A stretch of 64,000 nt of DNA from Roseisalinus antarcticus (GCF_900172355.1 NZ_FWFZ01000019.1:1-64000); one strand, 5' to 3'; positions 36,308-45,595 are shown, numbered from the stretch's first letter. The notes: generated by a model from the letters alone, not told the origin. Numbers and translations: made by a program.

Positions 36308-38186
36308 CCTCGGCCTGGGTCCCGGCGGCCTCGGGCAACTGAAAGATGCCGTGGGCGGTCTTGTCCCAGTAGAACGGCTTCACGAACAGCTCCCACAGGC
36401 CCTTGTACATCGCCGCGGTGGCCAGCGGAAAATAGAGCATCAAGGTCGGCGCCCAGAGCGCGAGCCAGGGTTTGCCCGCCCGGCGCACGGCCAGAGAGGT
36501 GATGACCAGGCTGACGGCCTCCGCGGCCAGAAACAGCAGCGTGAGGCCGAGGATCATCCGGTGCGGCACCCCGTCGATGAACGGCACGCCGACGCCGGAC
36601 AGGATCCACCAGCAGGCCCAGAGCAGCGGCGCCAGCAGGAATTGGACGACGGTGCCCAGAAACAGGGCTTGGACCCCGAGAAAGCGCCAGGGCCCCAGGT
36701 CGCGCCAGAGCTCCGCCGGCCGGCGCATGTGCACCGCATAGGTCATCGCATAGCCCTTGAGCCAGCGCGAGCGTTGCCGGACCCAGGGCAGCAGGCGACC
36801 GTTCGCCTCCTCTTCGGTGACGGTCTCCAGCACGTCGGTGTGGTATCCGTGGCGGGCCAGGCGGAGGCCCAGATCCGCGTCCTCCGTCACGTTATGCGCG
36901 TCCCAGGCGCCGATCCGCTCCAACGCCTCGCGGCGGAAGAAAAGCGTGGTGCCGCCCAGGGGCACGACGAGGCCCAGACGCTCCAGCCCCGGCAGCACCA
37001 GGCGGAACCAGGTGGCGTATTCCAGCGTGAAGCAGCGGGTGAACCAGTTGGTGCGGGGGTTGTAATAGTCGAGCATCCCCTGGATGCAGGCAACCTGCGG
37101 GCCGCGCTGGGCAAACCGCGCCACGACGGCGTTGATCTGGTCGGGCGCGGGCGCGTCCTCGGCGTCGTAGACCCCGACGATCGAGCCGCGCACGAAATCC
37201 AGCGCGTAGTTCAGGGCGCGGGGCTTGGTCTTGAGCGTCCCGTGGGGGACGGTGATCGTCCGGACCCAGGGCGGCAGAATCGTGTCGCGCACCGCCTCGC
37301 GGGTCAGCCGGTCGTCGACCTCTAGCACCAGGCAGATGTCCAGAAGCTCTTGCGGGTAATCCAGCCGCATCAGGCGTGACAGCAGATGGGCCGCGATCTC
37401 CCGCTCGCGGAACAGCGGGACAAGCAGCGACACGACCGGCCGGCTGGCCGGGATGACCGGCGATGCGGTGCTGGCCGGGGGACTGCGCAGGGCTGCGATC
37501 GCGGCGGCGACCTTGAGGGCGGTGGACAGGACCAGAAACAGGGTGGCGACCAGGAGCAGGCCGAACAGGCTGGCCGCCGGCGCCCAGATGGCCAGGGCCA
37601 GCAGCGGGATCGACAGCAGCATCAGGCGCAGGCCATTCCGGGGCCCGTTCCATGTGCGGCTGCTCTCGGCCGCGGTCACCCGCATTTCCGCGCGGATCGC
37701 CAAGGCGGTGTCAGACGACATCTGGACCGCCCTGTGTAGCCTGTCCTCACGGGCGACGGCCATGCGCACCGGGCCGAACAGCGCGGTCAGGTGCGCCATA
37801 TGCCGGGCGAATTCCTCGGGGCGGGAGCTGAGCACGAGGGTGCAACCGCCCACCCTGCGCCAAGGCAGCAAGCCCTCGCGAAGGCAGGTATCCGGGCCCA
37901 GGGCGGCCACCATCCTGACATCGGCGGGCTCGACCACCGGGTCGACCACGCAGGTCCGGTAGTGCCGGGCCTCGACCGTGGCGATGACGCCCCGGTCGAC
38001 GGCCGAAAGGTTGCCAAGCGCGTCGGCCAGGCGGACGCCGCGGCGCTCGATGCGGCCCCGGACCCGGTCCAGTTCGGCCTGCGAGAGGATGCCATCGGCC
38101 ACCAGCCAGGTCCCGATATCCGCGGTCGAAGACCGCCCACCGAACGGCAGACGATCGAGATTGCGGCCGGCAAGACTCAGCGACAT
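36270..38186 (-). CDS. membrane glycosyltransferase with N-terminal GspE-N-like domain
   Basis: 638-residue inner-membrane GT2 enzyme. Residues ~20-150 resemble a GspE-N/MshE-N domain (DIGTWLVADGILSQAELDRV, RGVRLADALGNLSAVD), a fold that in some proteins binds c-di-GMP. Two helices (~187-230) precede the GT2 domain: VSLLVPLFRERE, the nucleotide/metal motif DAEDAP (341-346), the acceptor motif TEDADLG (434-440) and QRSRW (471-475), the processive QxxRW signature. Further C-terminal helices (~500-600) follow, then a proline/arginine-rich tail. It probably makes or exports a polysaccharide, perhaps under c-di-GMP control. Confidence 0.82.
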   Translation of the reverse strand: MSLSLAGRNLDRLPFGGRSSTADIGTWLVADGILSQAELDRVRGRIERRGVRLADALGNLSAVDRGVIATVEARHYRTCVVDPVVEPADVRMVAALGPDTCLREGLLPWRRVGGCTLVLSSRPEEFARHMAHLTALFGPVRMAVAREDRLHRAVQMSSDTALAIRAEMRVTAAESSRTWNGPRNGLRLMLLSIPLLALAIWAPAASLFGLLLVATLFLVLSTALKVAAAIAALRSPPASTASPVIPASRPVVSLLVPLFREREIAAHLLSRLMRLDYPQELLDICLVLEVDDRLTREAVRDTILPPWVRTITVPHGTLKTKPRALNYALDFVRGSIVGVYDAEDAPAPDQINAVVARFAQRGPQVACIQGMLDYYNPRTNWFTRCFTLEYATWFRLVLPGLERLGLVVPLGGTTLFFRREALERIGAWDAHNVTEDADLGLRLARHGYHTDVLETVTEEEANGRLLPWVRQRSRWLKGYAMTYAVHMRRPAELWRDLGPWRFLGVQALFLGTVVQFLLAPLLWACWWILSGVGVPFIDGVPHRMILGLTLLFLAAEAVSLVITSLAVRRAGKPWLALWAPTLMLYFPLATAAMYKGLWELFVKPFYWDKTAHGIFQLPEAAGTQAEATRPPPPPRRRA

Positions 38187-38242
38187 CGACCTCCCCTTCC
38201 ATGCAGTCGGGGATATCTTGGCCCGCTAACCTTAACAGAGGG

Positions 38243-39418
38243 TTAAATCGGCTGCTCCGCGGTGACGTCGCGGCCGGCCATCGCGGCGGCAAAGCGGTCG
38301 AACAGATAGGCGCTGTCCTGCGGGCCGGGGCTCGCCTCGGGGTGATACTGGACCGAGAACACCGGGCGGTCGGTCATCCGGATGCCGCAGTTCGACCCGT
38401 CGAACAGGCTGATGTGGGTCTGCATGACGCCCTCGGGCAGGGTCTGGCTGTCCACGGTGAAGCCGTGGTTCATCGAGGTGATCTCGACCTTGCCGGTCTC
38501 CAGGTCCTTGACCGGATGATTGGCGCCGTGGTGGCCGTGGTTCATCTTGATCGTATGGGCGCCGAGCGCCCGCGCCAGCATCTGGTGCCCCAGGCAGATG
38601 CCGAAGATCGGCAGGGCGGTCTCGTTCAGGATCTCGCGGATCATCGGCACGGCATAGATGCCGGTTGCGGCCGGATCGCCGGGCCCGTTCGACAGGAACA
38701 GCCCGTCGGGCGACTGGGCCAGAACGTCGGCGGCGGTGGCGCTCGCCGGCAGCACGGTGACATCGCAGCCGGTGCTGGCCAGGCACCGCAGGATGTTCCG
38801 TTTCGCGCCGTAGTCCACGGCGACGACCTTGTGCCGGGGGGCGGTCAGGCGGCCGAAGCCCTCGGGCCAGGACCACCGCGTCTCGTCCCAGCGATAGGAT
38901 TGGGCGCAGGTCACCTCGCGGGCGAGGTCCACGCCCACCAGCCCCTTGAACGCCCGGGCGGCCTGCACCAGGGCACTGATGTCGAAATTGCCCTCGGGGT
39001 CATGGGCCAGCGCCACGTGGGGCGCCCCCTGCTGGCGGATCGCCCGTGTCAGGCGCCGCGTGTCCAGCCCGCCGATCCCGATCCGCCCGCGCCGCTCCAG
39101 CCAGGGCGAGAGCGCCTCGGCCGCGCGCCAGTTCGAGGGCTCGGTCGGGTCCCACTTGACGACCATGCCGGCCGCGACCGGGTCCGCGGTCTCGTCATCC
39201 TCGGGGTTCACGCCGACATTGCCCACGTGGGGAAACGTGAAGGTCACGACCTGCCCCGCATAGGACGGGTCGGTCATGATCTCCTGATAGCCGGTCATGG
39301 CCGTGTTGAAGCAGAGCTCTGCCGTGGTCTGGCCCGGCGCACCGAAGCCGCGGCCGTAGAACAGCGTCCCGTCCGCGAGGGCAAGGCAGGCAGTGGGCCG
39401 CTGGGGGATGTCGGGCAT
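38243..39418 (-). CDS. carA: carbamoyl-phosphate synthase small subunit
   Basis: Glutamine amidotransferase subunit of carbamoyl-phosphate synthetase, feeding arginine and pyrimidine synthesis. It has 391 residues. N-terminal domain with ELCFNTAMTGYQEIMTDPSY; class I glutaminase with FLSNGPGDP, nucleophile Cys in IFGICLGHQML, and the His/Glu pair in QYHPEASPGP. MPDIPQRPTACLALADG is the expected start (39418); upstream in-frame sequence is not conserved in character. carB is not in the window. Confidence 0.96.
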   Translation of the reverse strand: MPDIPQRPTACLALADGTLFYGRGFGAPGQTTAELCFNTAMTGYQEIMTDPSYAGQVVTFTFPHVGNVGVNPEDDETADPVAAGMVVKWDPTEPSNWRAAEALSPWLERRGRIGIGGLDTRRLTRAIRQQGAPHVALAHDPEGNFDISALVQAARAFKGLVGVDLAREVTCAQSYRWDETRWSWPEGFGRLTAPRHKVVAVDYGAKRNILRCLASTGCDVTVLPASATAADVLAQSPDGLFLSNGPGDPAATGIYAVPMIREILNETALPIFGICLGHQMLARALGAHTIKMNHGHHGANHPVKDLETGKVEITSMNHGFTVDSQTLPEGVMQTHISLFDGSNCGIRMTDRPVFSVQYHPEASPGPQDSAYLFDRFAAAMAGRDVTAEQPI

Positions 39419-39613
39419 TCTCGGCTCCTCGGATGGCCGCCGGCGGGGCGGGCAGGGGGGCAACAAATCTTGGCTGATCTACGGGGCAGCGGGGGCAGGG
39501 TCAAGCGGGCTGACGTGGCGGCGGTCATGGTTGTCTATGCCGGCGGGCGGAATTATGATGTGAGACCGGAGACAGCGCGGACGGGCGCACAGAAGCCAAA
39601 GGAATACCAGCGG

Positions 39614-40081
39614 ATGGGACTGCGCAGCAGGGTCAATTCGGCCCTCAAGGATGCAATGAAATCGCGCGAGGCCGAGCGCCTCTCGACCTTGCGGCTGATC
39701 AATGCGGCGATCAAGGACCGCGACATCGCCGCCCGGACCGGGGAAGAAGGCGGCGCCGAGGGTGTGAGCGATGACGAGGTGCTGGGCATTCTCGGCAAGA
39801 TGGTCAAGCAGCGCCAGGAAAGTGCCCGCGCCTACGAGGAGGGCGGACGGCTCGACCTCGCCGAACGGGAGCTGGCCGAAATCGTCGTGATCGGCGAATT
39901 CCTGCCCCGCCAGCTTGACGAGGCGGAGACCGAGGCCGCGCTCGACCGGGCCATCGCGGACACCGGCGCCTCGTCGATCCGCGACATGGGCAAGGTCATG
40001 GCCGAGCTGAAGGCGCGGCACACCGGGCAGCTCGACTTCGGCAAGGTTGGCCCCATGGTCAAGAACAAGCTGACCGGCTGA
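39614..40081 (+). CDS. GatB/YqeY domain protein
   Basis: 155-residue cytoplasmic protein of the YqeY family: LRSRVNSALKDAMKSREAER, LRLINAAIKDRDI and the C-terminal GatB-like LKARHTGQLDFGKVGPMVK. The domain resembles the tRNA-binding tail of the GatB amidotransferase subunit and is often encoded beside carA or rpoD/dnaG in alphaproteobacteria. Its function is not established. Divergent from carA. Confidence 0.92.
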   Translation: MGLRSRVNSALKDAMKSREAERLSTLRLINAAIKDRDIAARTGEEGGAEGVSDDEVLGILGKMVKQRQESARAYEEGGRLDLAERELAEIVVIGEFLPRQLDEAETEAALDRAIADTGASSIRDMGKVMAELKARHTGQLDFGKVGPMVKNKLTG

Positions 40082-40085
40082 TCCC

Positions 40086-40997
40086 TCAGCCGGTCCGCCT
40101 GCCCAGTGCGAATTCGCTCTCGATCCCGGCGACCGCGGCGGGGTCCGCGACCTTGTAACGCTGGACGAAACGCGTCTTGAACGACACCCGCCCGCGCCGG
40201 GCGCCGAAGTTCTCGCCGTGGTTCAGCTCATAGAGGACCGAGGGCCGGGACAGGACCGTGAGCCTGCGCCCGGCGAGTGCCGCCAGATAGGGAAACATCC
40301 GGTGTTCGTGCCGGGTTGCCGCGGCGATGAACTCGGCATCCATCCGGTCGCGCGTGGTGTCGAAGGCGAAGGCAGCGCAACTGCCGCAGAGCTTCCAGAA
40401 CGGCTTGCGCAAGGGCTGGGCGAGGCTGCGCGGCCCGGCCAGCGCGATGTCGCCGGTGCCCACGTCCCGGACATAGCCGGTCCGCACCAGATAGCCGCCG
40501 GGCGCCCCGCCCCGCCGCATCTCGGCCACGGCGCCTGGATGCAGCAGGTCATCGGCGTCGAACGGCATGGCATAGCCCGCGTCCCCGCCGAATTCCGGAA
40601 GATGGGTCGCGAGATGGGCAAGCTTGTCCCACTTGTCGTTGCCATCCACCGGAGAGGTGAAGGGCAGGAAGGTGATGCGGTGATCCTCGGGCAGGCCGGG
40701 ATCCTCTTGCGAGCAGACGATGGCGCGCCATTGCGGGTCGGTCTGGGCGCGAAAGCTGGCGAGCGTGCCCAGCAGCCGGGCCGTCACCGCGGCGTGGTCC
40801 GTCACGTGCTGCCGGCCGACGAGCGGAATGAGGAACACCACCGTGGGATCTTGCGGCGGCGCGGCGGGCCGGGTGCGGCGCAGGGCCAGCGCCGCGCGTT
40901 CCGACGCTGACAGACCGGCGGGCAAGGGCAGGCCGAGGGCCGCCCGCAGCAGGTTTGTCGCGCGGCGCAGTTTCGGCGTGGCCCTGCGCTGGCTCAT
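40086..40997 (-). CDS. glycosyltransferase, putative rhamnosyltransferase type
   Basis: 303-residue soluble GT-A-type protein. VVFLIPLVGRQHVTD begins the nucleotide-binding strand, LGTLASFRAQTDPQWRAIVC follows, and AMPFDADDLLHPGAVAEM provides the metal-binding DxDD-type motif. The pattern recalls the 'putative rhamnosyl transferase' family (PF11316), but the donor sugar is not determined by sequence. It overlaps DUF2244 by ATGA, so it is translated after it. Confidence 0.7.
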   Translation of the reverse strand: MSQRRATPKLRRATNLLRAALGLPLPAGLSASERAALALRRTRPAAPPQDPTVVFLIPLVGRQHVTDHAAVTARLLGTLASFRAQTDPQWRAIVCSQEDPGLPEDHRITFLPFTSPVDGNDKWDKLAHLATHLPEFGGDAGYAMPFDADDLLHPGAVAEMRRGGAPGGYLVRTGYVRDVGTGDIALAGPRSLAQPLRKPFWKLCGSCAAFAFDTTRDRMDAEFIAAATRHEHRMFPYLAALAGRRLTVLSRPSVLYELNHGENFGARRGRVSFKTRFVQRYKVADPAAVAGIESEFALGRRTG

Positions 40998-41500
40998 GGG
41001 CGCGACGTCAGGGCGCGAAGCCGGTCCGACAGGTCGGCATGCAGCGCCTTGCGTTCCTCGGCGACCAGGAAGGCGCCAAGCTCCACCTCGCGCCCGTTGC
41101 CCTTCAGCGTCAGATACTCCTCGACCGGGCCGCCTTTGGGGTGCAGCCGGATGTCGACCCAATAGGGGTTGGCCTCCCAATCCTGGCGGGGGCTGCGGGG
41201 GTTATGGCGGGTCAGGGCCACGCGGTCGGGCCAGAGGCGCAGTTCCTCAAGCACCGAGCCGTCGCTGTAGCTGCGCTCGATCGCCCACCAGACCCCGAAA
41301 ATCGCGATGGCCAGGAACGGCAACAGCCCCCACAGCACCGGCGAGCCCACGACCGCCAAGAGCGGCATCGCGATGAGGCCCAGCGTGATCCCCAGAAAGA
41401 CCGCCATCCCTTTCCGCGGCAGCGAGCGGTAGGGCCAGAGGTGCAATTCGGCGCTTGGGGCGTCGTCCCCGGGGGGAGGTGTCATCCATTCATACGGCAT
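40994..41500 (-). CDS. DUF2244 membrane protein
   Basis: 168-residue inner-membrane protein. Two adjacent helices (~32-72: GMAVFLGITLGLIAMPLLAV, VLWGLLPFLAIAIFGVWWAI) precede a soluble domain with LRLWPDRVALTRHNPRSPRQ and LTLKGNGREVELGAFLVAEE, matching DUF2244. The domain is often found near cytochrome oxidase genes in alphaproteobacteria; ctaD lies 2.9 kb away. Function unknown. Confidence 0.85.
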   Translation of the reverse strand: MPYEWMTPPPGDDAPSAELHLWPYRSLPRKGMAVFLGITLGLIAMPLLAVVGSPVLWGLLPFLAIAIFGVWWAIERSYSDGSVLEELRLWPDRVALTRHNPRSPRQDWEANPYWVDIRLHPKGGPVEEYLTLKGNGREVELGAFLVAEERKALHADLSDRLRALTSRP

Positions 41501-41556
41501 GTCGAAAGGTTAGCGCAGCCGGGCGCGGGGTAAACCGATTCCCGGTGTCGCAGGCC

Positions 41557-42390
41557 TCAGAGACGGGCCAGAAGCTCTGCCTTCTTTGCGGCGAACTCCT
41601 CGGGCTCCAGAATGCCGCGATCCCGCAGGTCGGCCAGCTTTTCGAGACGGGCAAAGATCTGCTCGTCCGACATCGGTGCGGTCTCGGTGGCGTTCTGCGG
41701 CGGGGGCGGCTCTTGTGGCGCGGCCGCCGGCGGGGAGGTCGGATTGGCCCCGGCGGGCTCGGCCGGCTCGGGCGCGGCGTTGCCGGACATGTCCACGCGC
41801 GGCAGGTCCGCGACCTGAAATGTCCCGTATTGGCTGCTGAAGGTCAGGCTTTGCGTGCCGCCCTGGGCCTGGCCGAAGCCGCCGATCCGGTGGTCGCCGG
41901 TGTCATGGACCGTGGTCTTGCCGCCGACCGAAATCGCGAGCCGTCGCGTGGAGGGAAAGAAGGCATAGCGCATGTCGTTCTGCGCACCCTGGCTCGCGGG
42001 CTGACCGAGCTCGGCCGGCCAGTCGTGCGACGGGTCGGGGGCAAAGAAGCTCGACCCGCCGGTCGGTCCCGCCGCGCCGTCACCCTGGTATTGGGATTGC
42101 GACGCGGGCGCCGGGGCAAAGATCGCGTCGCCCCCGAGCGATTGCGCCAGATCGGCGCACAGGGCATCGACCCGGGCCTTGAGCCCGTTGTTGAACATGT
42201 CCCCGACCATGGTCATTCCGCCCCTGGACCATTGGCCCATACCGCCAAGCTCGGGGATGTTGAACTGGGCCTGAGTGCCGCCGCCGTTGATCAGGGCGGT
42301 GAGCATCCGGACCACGGTCTCTTCGGAAAGCCCGTGGCGGCTTGCGGTATCTGCGACGAGGCGTTGGCCCGCATCGGTAAGGGGGCGCAT
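41557..42390 (-). CDS. SHOCT-domain hypothetical protein
   Basis: 277 residues, not recognised as a named family apart from the ends. N-terminal helical part (RLVADTASRHGLSEETVVRM), then a Gly/Gln/Ser-rich segment, a beta-rich middle (MRYAFFPSTRRLAISVGGKT, GTQSLTFSSQYGTFQVADLP), a Pro/Ala-rich linker (~205-240) and a C-terminal SHOCT motif (IFARLEKLADLRDRGILEPE). SHOCT tails are thought to aid oligomerisation. No signal peptide. MRPLTDAGQ at 42390 is chosen because upstream sequence has no protein character. Confidence 0.72.
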   Translation of the reverse strand: MRPLTDAGQRLVADTASRHGLSEETVVRMLTALINGGGTQAQFNIPELGGMGQWSRGGMTMVGDMFNNGLKARVDALCADLAQSLGGDAIFAPAPASQSQYQGDGAAGPTGGSSFFAPDPSHDWPAELGQPASQGAQNDMRYAFFPSTRRLAISVGGKTTVHDTGDHRIGGFGQAQGGTQSLTFSSQYGTFQVADLPRVDMSGNAAPEPAEPAGANPTSPPAAAPQEPPPPQNATETAPMSDEQIFARLEKLADLRDRGILEPEEFAAKKAELLARL

Positions 42391-42646
42391 ATCGGAGTCC
42401 TTGGATTGAGGTGCGCAGCCGTTAGCACAGGGGCACGGCGTTTCACAGAGGCGGATTCGCGGGGCGGTCGCGGCCCGAGAGATTGCGCCGACCCCGCGCG
42501 AGCCGATCGGGTCCTGCGGGCGGGGCACCCCGGGGCGCAGGGCACCGTTGCCTGCCGGCGGTGAAAAGCACGGAATATTTGCGCAAAATGTCGACATATC
42601 TTCGGAAGAGGCCGTCGTGTTGACGTGCGCGGCCTGGTCAACATCA

Positions 42647-42676
42647 TTGACAGCGTGATTTTCCGAGGCGTAGCAT
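42647..42676 (+). promoter_or_regulatory. promoter of the cupin-tetR operon
   Basis: TTGACA at 42647-42652 (perfect -35), an 18-bp spacer, and TAGCAT at 42671-42676 (4 of 6 to the -10). The predicted transcription start falls inside the operator palindrome just downstream. The remainder of the 42391-42646 gap shows no gene. Confidence 0.65.
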
Positions 42677-42680
42677 GATC

Positions 42681-42696
42681 TAGACCGATCGGTCTA
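42681..42696 (+). promoter_or_regulatory. TetR-type operator palindrome
   Basis: Perfect 16-bp palindrome TAGACCGATCGGTCTA, overlapping the predicted transcription start of the cupin gene. This sequence is of the type bound by NemR/AcuR-like TetR repressors, and the TetR protein encoded two genes downstream belongs to that group, so autoregulation is likely. Confidence 0.75.
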
Positions 42697-42725
42697 ATTT
42701 TCGCAATCCACAGGGAGGTGGGGCC

Positions 42726-43112
42726 ATGCGCGTCGCCAGAGAAGCAGTCGACATCAAGATGCAGATTCCCGGAGCGGTCGTTCGTCAGAAAAAGGATTTC
42801 GGGGATGCGACCGGGCTCGGCAAGATTAGCGGCGAGTACTTCAGCCTGTCCGCGGGCGTCGACACCGCGCCGTTGTTCCAAGGGCTGGAGGGCAACTTGT
42901 GCCAATCCCCCCATTGGGGCTACGTTCTCGAGGGGCGTCTAACGACGACCGACGCGGAGGGCCGCGAGGAAACGGTTACGGCAAGGGACCTGTTCTATTG
43001 GCCGCCGGGCCACAACGTGAGGGTGGAGGCGGATGCCGAAATCATCATGTTCAGCCCGCAGCACGAGCATGGACAGGTCATCGATCATATGATCGAGATG
43101 ACCAAGGGCTGA
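42726..43112 (+). CDS. cupin-domain protein
   Basis: 128-residue single cupin barrel: CQSPHWGYVLEGRLTTTD (cupin motif 1, with one histidine) and ARDLFYWPPGHNVRVEADAE (motif 2 region). Metal ligands are sparser than in classic cupin enzymes, so it may be a binding rather than a catalytic protein. GGAGG at 42715-42719 supports the ATG. It is the first gene of an operon with the TetR regulator, behind a clear promoter-operator, so it is probably the regulator's main target and may deal with a small toxic metabolite. Confidence 0.82.
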   Translation: MRVAREAVDIKMQIPGAVVRQKKDFGDATGLGKISGEYFSLSAGVDTAPLFQGLEGNLCQSPHWGYVLEGRLTTTDAEGREETVTARDLFYWPPGHNVRVEADAEIIMFSPQHEHGQVIDHMIEMTKG

Positions 43113-43156
43113 CGCGCCGCGCCCGGCCCGGCCAGCGACCGACCGCGAAAGGCAAG

Positions 43157-43774
43157 ATGACAGACAATGCTCCGGCCATTCACGCGACCAAGCAACGGTT
43201 GATCGACGCCGGGCTGCGGCTGCTTCTCAGGCATGGCTACAACGACCTCGGGGTGCAGGCCATCCTGGCGGAGACCCGGCTGCCCAAGGGATCGTTCTAC
43301 CATCACTTCCGGGACAAGGAGGATTTCGCGCTTCAGGTCGTGGACGGCTACATGGCGCAGGTCCATGCCGGGCTCGACCATTGCCTGTCCGACCGGGCAC
43401 GGCCGCCGCTGTCGCGGGTGCGCGACTTCTTCGAGATGACGCAGGCGGCCTATCGGGAAGAGGGCTATCTGGGCTGCCTGATCGGTGGGCTGGGGCAGGA
43501 ATTATCTGGGGTCAGCGAGGTGTTCCGCACCCGGATCGACGGTTGCCTGGGCTACATCTCCGAGCGGATGGCGGCCTGCCTCGAAGAGGCCCGGCAGAGC
43601 GGCGACATCCCCCCCGACAGCGACGTGCGCGAGGTGGCGGACCGGCTGGTGGATTGCTGGGAAGGCGCGGCCCTGCGCAGCCGGTTGCAACGGCACCCGC
43701 AGGCCCTGGGCGCGATGCTCGACTTCTTCTTCATGGCGGTGACGCGGGACCGGGCGAGCGCCGGGCCGGGCTGA
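43157..43774 (+). CDS. TetR-family repressor (NemR/AcuR type)
   Basis: 205 residues. N-terminal HTH (LRHGYNDLGVQAILAETRLP, KGSFYHHFRDKEDF) and a ligand domain carrying GYLGCLIGGLGQEL, the conserved cysteine-containing segment of NemR/AcuR-like repressors, which respond to electrophiles such as quinones or to acrylate. The nearby TAGACCGATCGGTCTA site fits this group. It is separated from the cupin gene by 44 bp and followed by a strong terminator. Confidence 0.88.
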   Translation: MTDNAPAIHATKQRLIDAGLRLLLRHGYNDLGVQAILAETRLPKGSFYHHFRDKEDFALQVVDGYMAQVHAGLDHCLSDRARPPLSRVRDFFEMTQAAYREEGYLGCLIGGLGQELSGVSEVFRTRIDGCLGYISERMAACLEEARQSGDIPPDSDVREVADRLVDCWEGAALRSRLQRHPQALGAMLDFFFMAVTRDRASAGPG

Positions 43775-43813
43775 GCGGCCCGGCCTTCGGGGCCCCATCC
43801 GGCCTCCCAAGCA

Positions 43814-43845
43814 AAAGGGGCCCCGGATCTCTCCGGGGCCCCTTT
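43814..43845 (+). terminator. strong hairpin terminator after tetR
   Basis: AAAGGGGCCCCGG (43814-43826) pairs perfectly with CCGGGGCCCCTTT (43833-43845) around a 6-nt loop. It lies between the convergent tetR and ctaD genes and, being symmetrical with A's and T's at its ends, can serve both strands. Confidence 0.8.
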
Positions 43846-43891
43846 CGGTCTGCGGTGACCCGTCTGGCCTGGGCCAGCGGTCGCGGGCGCA

Positions 43892-43927
43892 GGTCAGTGC
43901 TCGCGGGTCAGTGCTCGCGGGTCAGTG
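43892..43927. repeat. tandem 14-bp repeat at the ctaD stop codon
   Basis: Unit GGTCAGTGCTCGCG occurs at 43892-43905 and 43906-43919, followed by a partial third copy from 43920. The ctaD stop codon (TCA on this strand, 43922-43924) lies in the partial copy, so the stop codon and its surroundings have been duplicated downstream of the gene by slippage. Confidence 0.8.
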
Positions 43928-45595
43928 GGCGTGACCCTTGTCCCAGTCACTCTGCTTCGGCAGCGTCTCGAACGTGTGCTCGGGCGGCGGCGAGGGCAGG
44001 GTCCATTCCAGCGTGTCCGCCCACTCGTTCCAGGGGTTCGCCTCGGTGGCGTTCTTCGGCGCCAGCAGCGTCTTGAACAGCATCACGATGAAGAACAGGA
44101 ACGAGGCGAAGGCGAGAAACGCGCCGATGGAGCTGACCATGTTCCAGGTCGCGAAGGCCTCCGGATAGTCGATGTAGCGGCGGGGCATGCCCTGACGGCC
44201 CAGGAAGTGCTGGGGGAAGAAGGTCAGGTTGGCGCCGATGAACATCGTCCAGAAGTGCAGGTGACCGGCCCATTCCGGGATCATCCGGCCCGACATCTTG
44301 GGCAGGTAGAAGTAGATCCCGGCGAAGATGCCGAAGACGGCACCGAGGCTCATCACGTAGTGGAAGTGCGCCACGACATAGTAGGTGTCATGATAGGCGC
44401 GGTCGATGCCGGCCTGGCTCAGGACGATCCCGGTGACGCCGCCGACGGTGAACAGGAACAGGAAGCCGAAGGCCCACATCATGGGTGTCTTGAACTCAAC
44501 CGAGCCGCCCCACATGGTCGCGATCCACGAGAAGATCTTCACCCCCGTCGGCACCGCGATGACCATGGTGGCCAGCATGAAGTAGCTCTGCTGGGTCAGG
44601 GACATGCCGACCGTGTACATGTGGTGCGCCCAGACGACGAAGCCCAGGGCGCCGATGGCGACCATGGCGTAGACCATGGGCAGGTAGCCGAAGATCGGCT
44701 TCTTCGAGAAGGTCGCGATGACGTGGCTGATGATCCCGAAGGCCGGCACGATGATGATGTAGACCTCGGGGTGACCGAAGAACCACAGGATGTGTTGGTA
44801 GAGGATCGGGTCCCCGCCGCCCGCAGGCTGGAAGAAGGTGGTGCCGAAGTTCCGGTCGGTCAGCAGCATGGTGATGGCGCCGGCCAGCACGGGCAGGGCC
44901 AGAAGGATCAGCCAGGCGGTCACGAAGATCGACCAGGCGAAGAGCGGCACCTTGTGCAGCGTCATGCCCGGGGCGCGCATGTTGAGGAAGGTCGTGATCA
45001 TGTTGATCGCGCCGAGGATCGACGAGGCGCCCGAGACGTGCACGGCGAAGATCGCGAGATCCATCGACATCCCCGCCTCGGAGGTCGAGAGCGGCGGATA
45101 GAGCACCCAGCCCACGCCCGAGCCCAGCTGCCCGTTGCCGCCGGGCGACAGCATGGACGCGACGCCGAGGCCCACGCCCGCGACATACATCCAGAAGCTG
45201 AGGTTGTTCATCCGCGGGAACGCCATGTCCGGCGCACCGATCTGCAACGGCATGAAATAGTTGCCGAAACCGCCGAAGAGCGCGGGGATCACGACGAAGA
45301 ACATCATCAGCACGCCGTGGTAGGTGATGAGCACGTTCCACAGGTGACCGTTCGGGGTGCATTCCGACGGGGCGGCGGGCAGGAAGCGCGCCCCTTCAAG
45401 GCACATGTACTGCACCCCGGGGTTCATCAGTTCCATCCGCATGTAGACCGTGAAGGCCACGGCGATGAAGCCGACGAAACCGGACACAAAGAGATACAGG
45501 ATCCCGATGTCCTTGTGGTTCGTGGACATGAACCAGCGGGTGAAAAAGCCGCGGTTGTCTTCGTGTTCATGGCCGTGGATGGCTGCGTCTGCCAT
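43922..45595 (-). CDS. ctaD: cytochrome c oxidase subunit I (aa3 type)
   Basis: Catalytic subunit of the aa3-type terminal oxidase, 557 residues, twelve membrane helices. Heme and copper ligands are visible: [11 protein letters not shown] (heme a His), [16 protein letters not shown] (CuB His with the Tyr cross-link) and [10 protein letters not shown] (CuB His pair), followed by [10 protein letters not shown]. It reduces O2 to water and pumps protons. [16 protein letters not shown] at 45595 is the expected start. Other oxidase subunits are not in the window. Confidence 0.97.
   Translation of the reverse strand: MADAAIHGHEHEDNRGFFTRWFMSTNHKDIGILYLFVSGFVGFIAVAFTVYMRMELMNPGVQYMCLEGARFLPAAPSECTPNGHLWNVLITYHGVLMMFFVVIPALFGGFGNYFMPLQIGAPDMAFPRMNNLSFWMYVAGVGLGVASMLSPGGNGQLGSGVGWVLYPPLSTSEAGMSMDLAIFAVHVSGASSILGAINMITTFLNMRAPGMTLHKVPLFAWSIFVTAWLILLALPVLAGAITMLLTDRNFGTTFFQPAGGGDPILYQHILWFFGHPEVYIIIVPAFGIISHVIATFSKKPIFGYLPMVYAMVAIGALGFVVWAHHMYTVGMSLTQQSYFMLATMVIAVPTGVKIFSWIATMWGGSVEFKTPMMWAFGFLFLFTVGGVTGIVLSQAGIDRAYHDTYYVVAHFHYVMSLGAVFGIFAGIYFYLPKMSGRMIPEWAGHLHFWTMFIGANLTFFPQHFLGRQGMPRRYIDYPEAFATWNMVSSIGAFLAFASFLFFIVMLFKTLLAPKNATEANPWNEWADTLEWTLPSPPPEHTFETLPKQSDWDKGHAH

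Noticed and set aside
42899..43156. Upstream extension of the TetR gene through the cupin gene
   Set aside because: It is the out-of-frame shadow of the cupin coding sequence; the repressor starts naturally at 43157 with its HTH domain.
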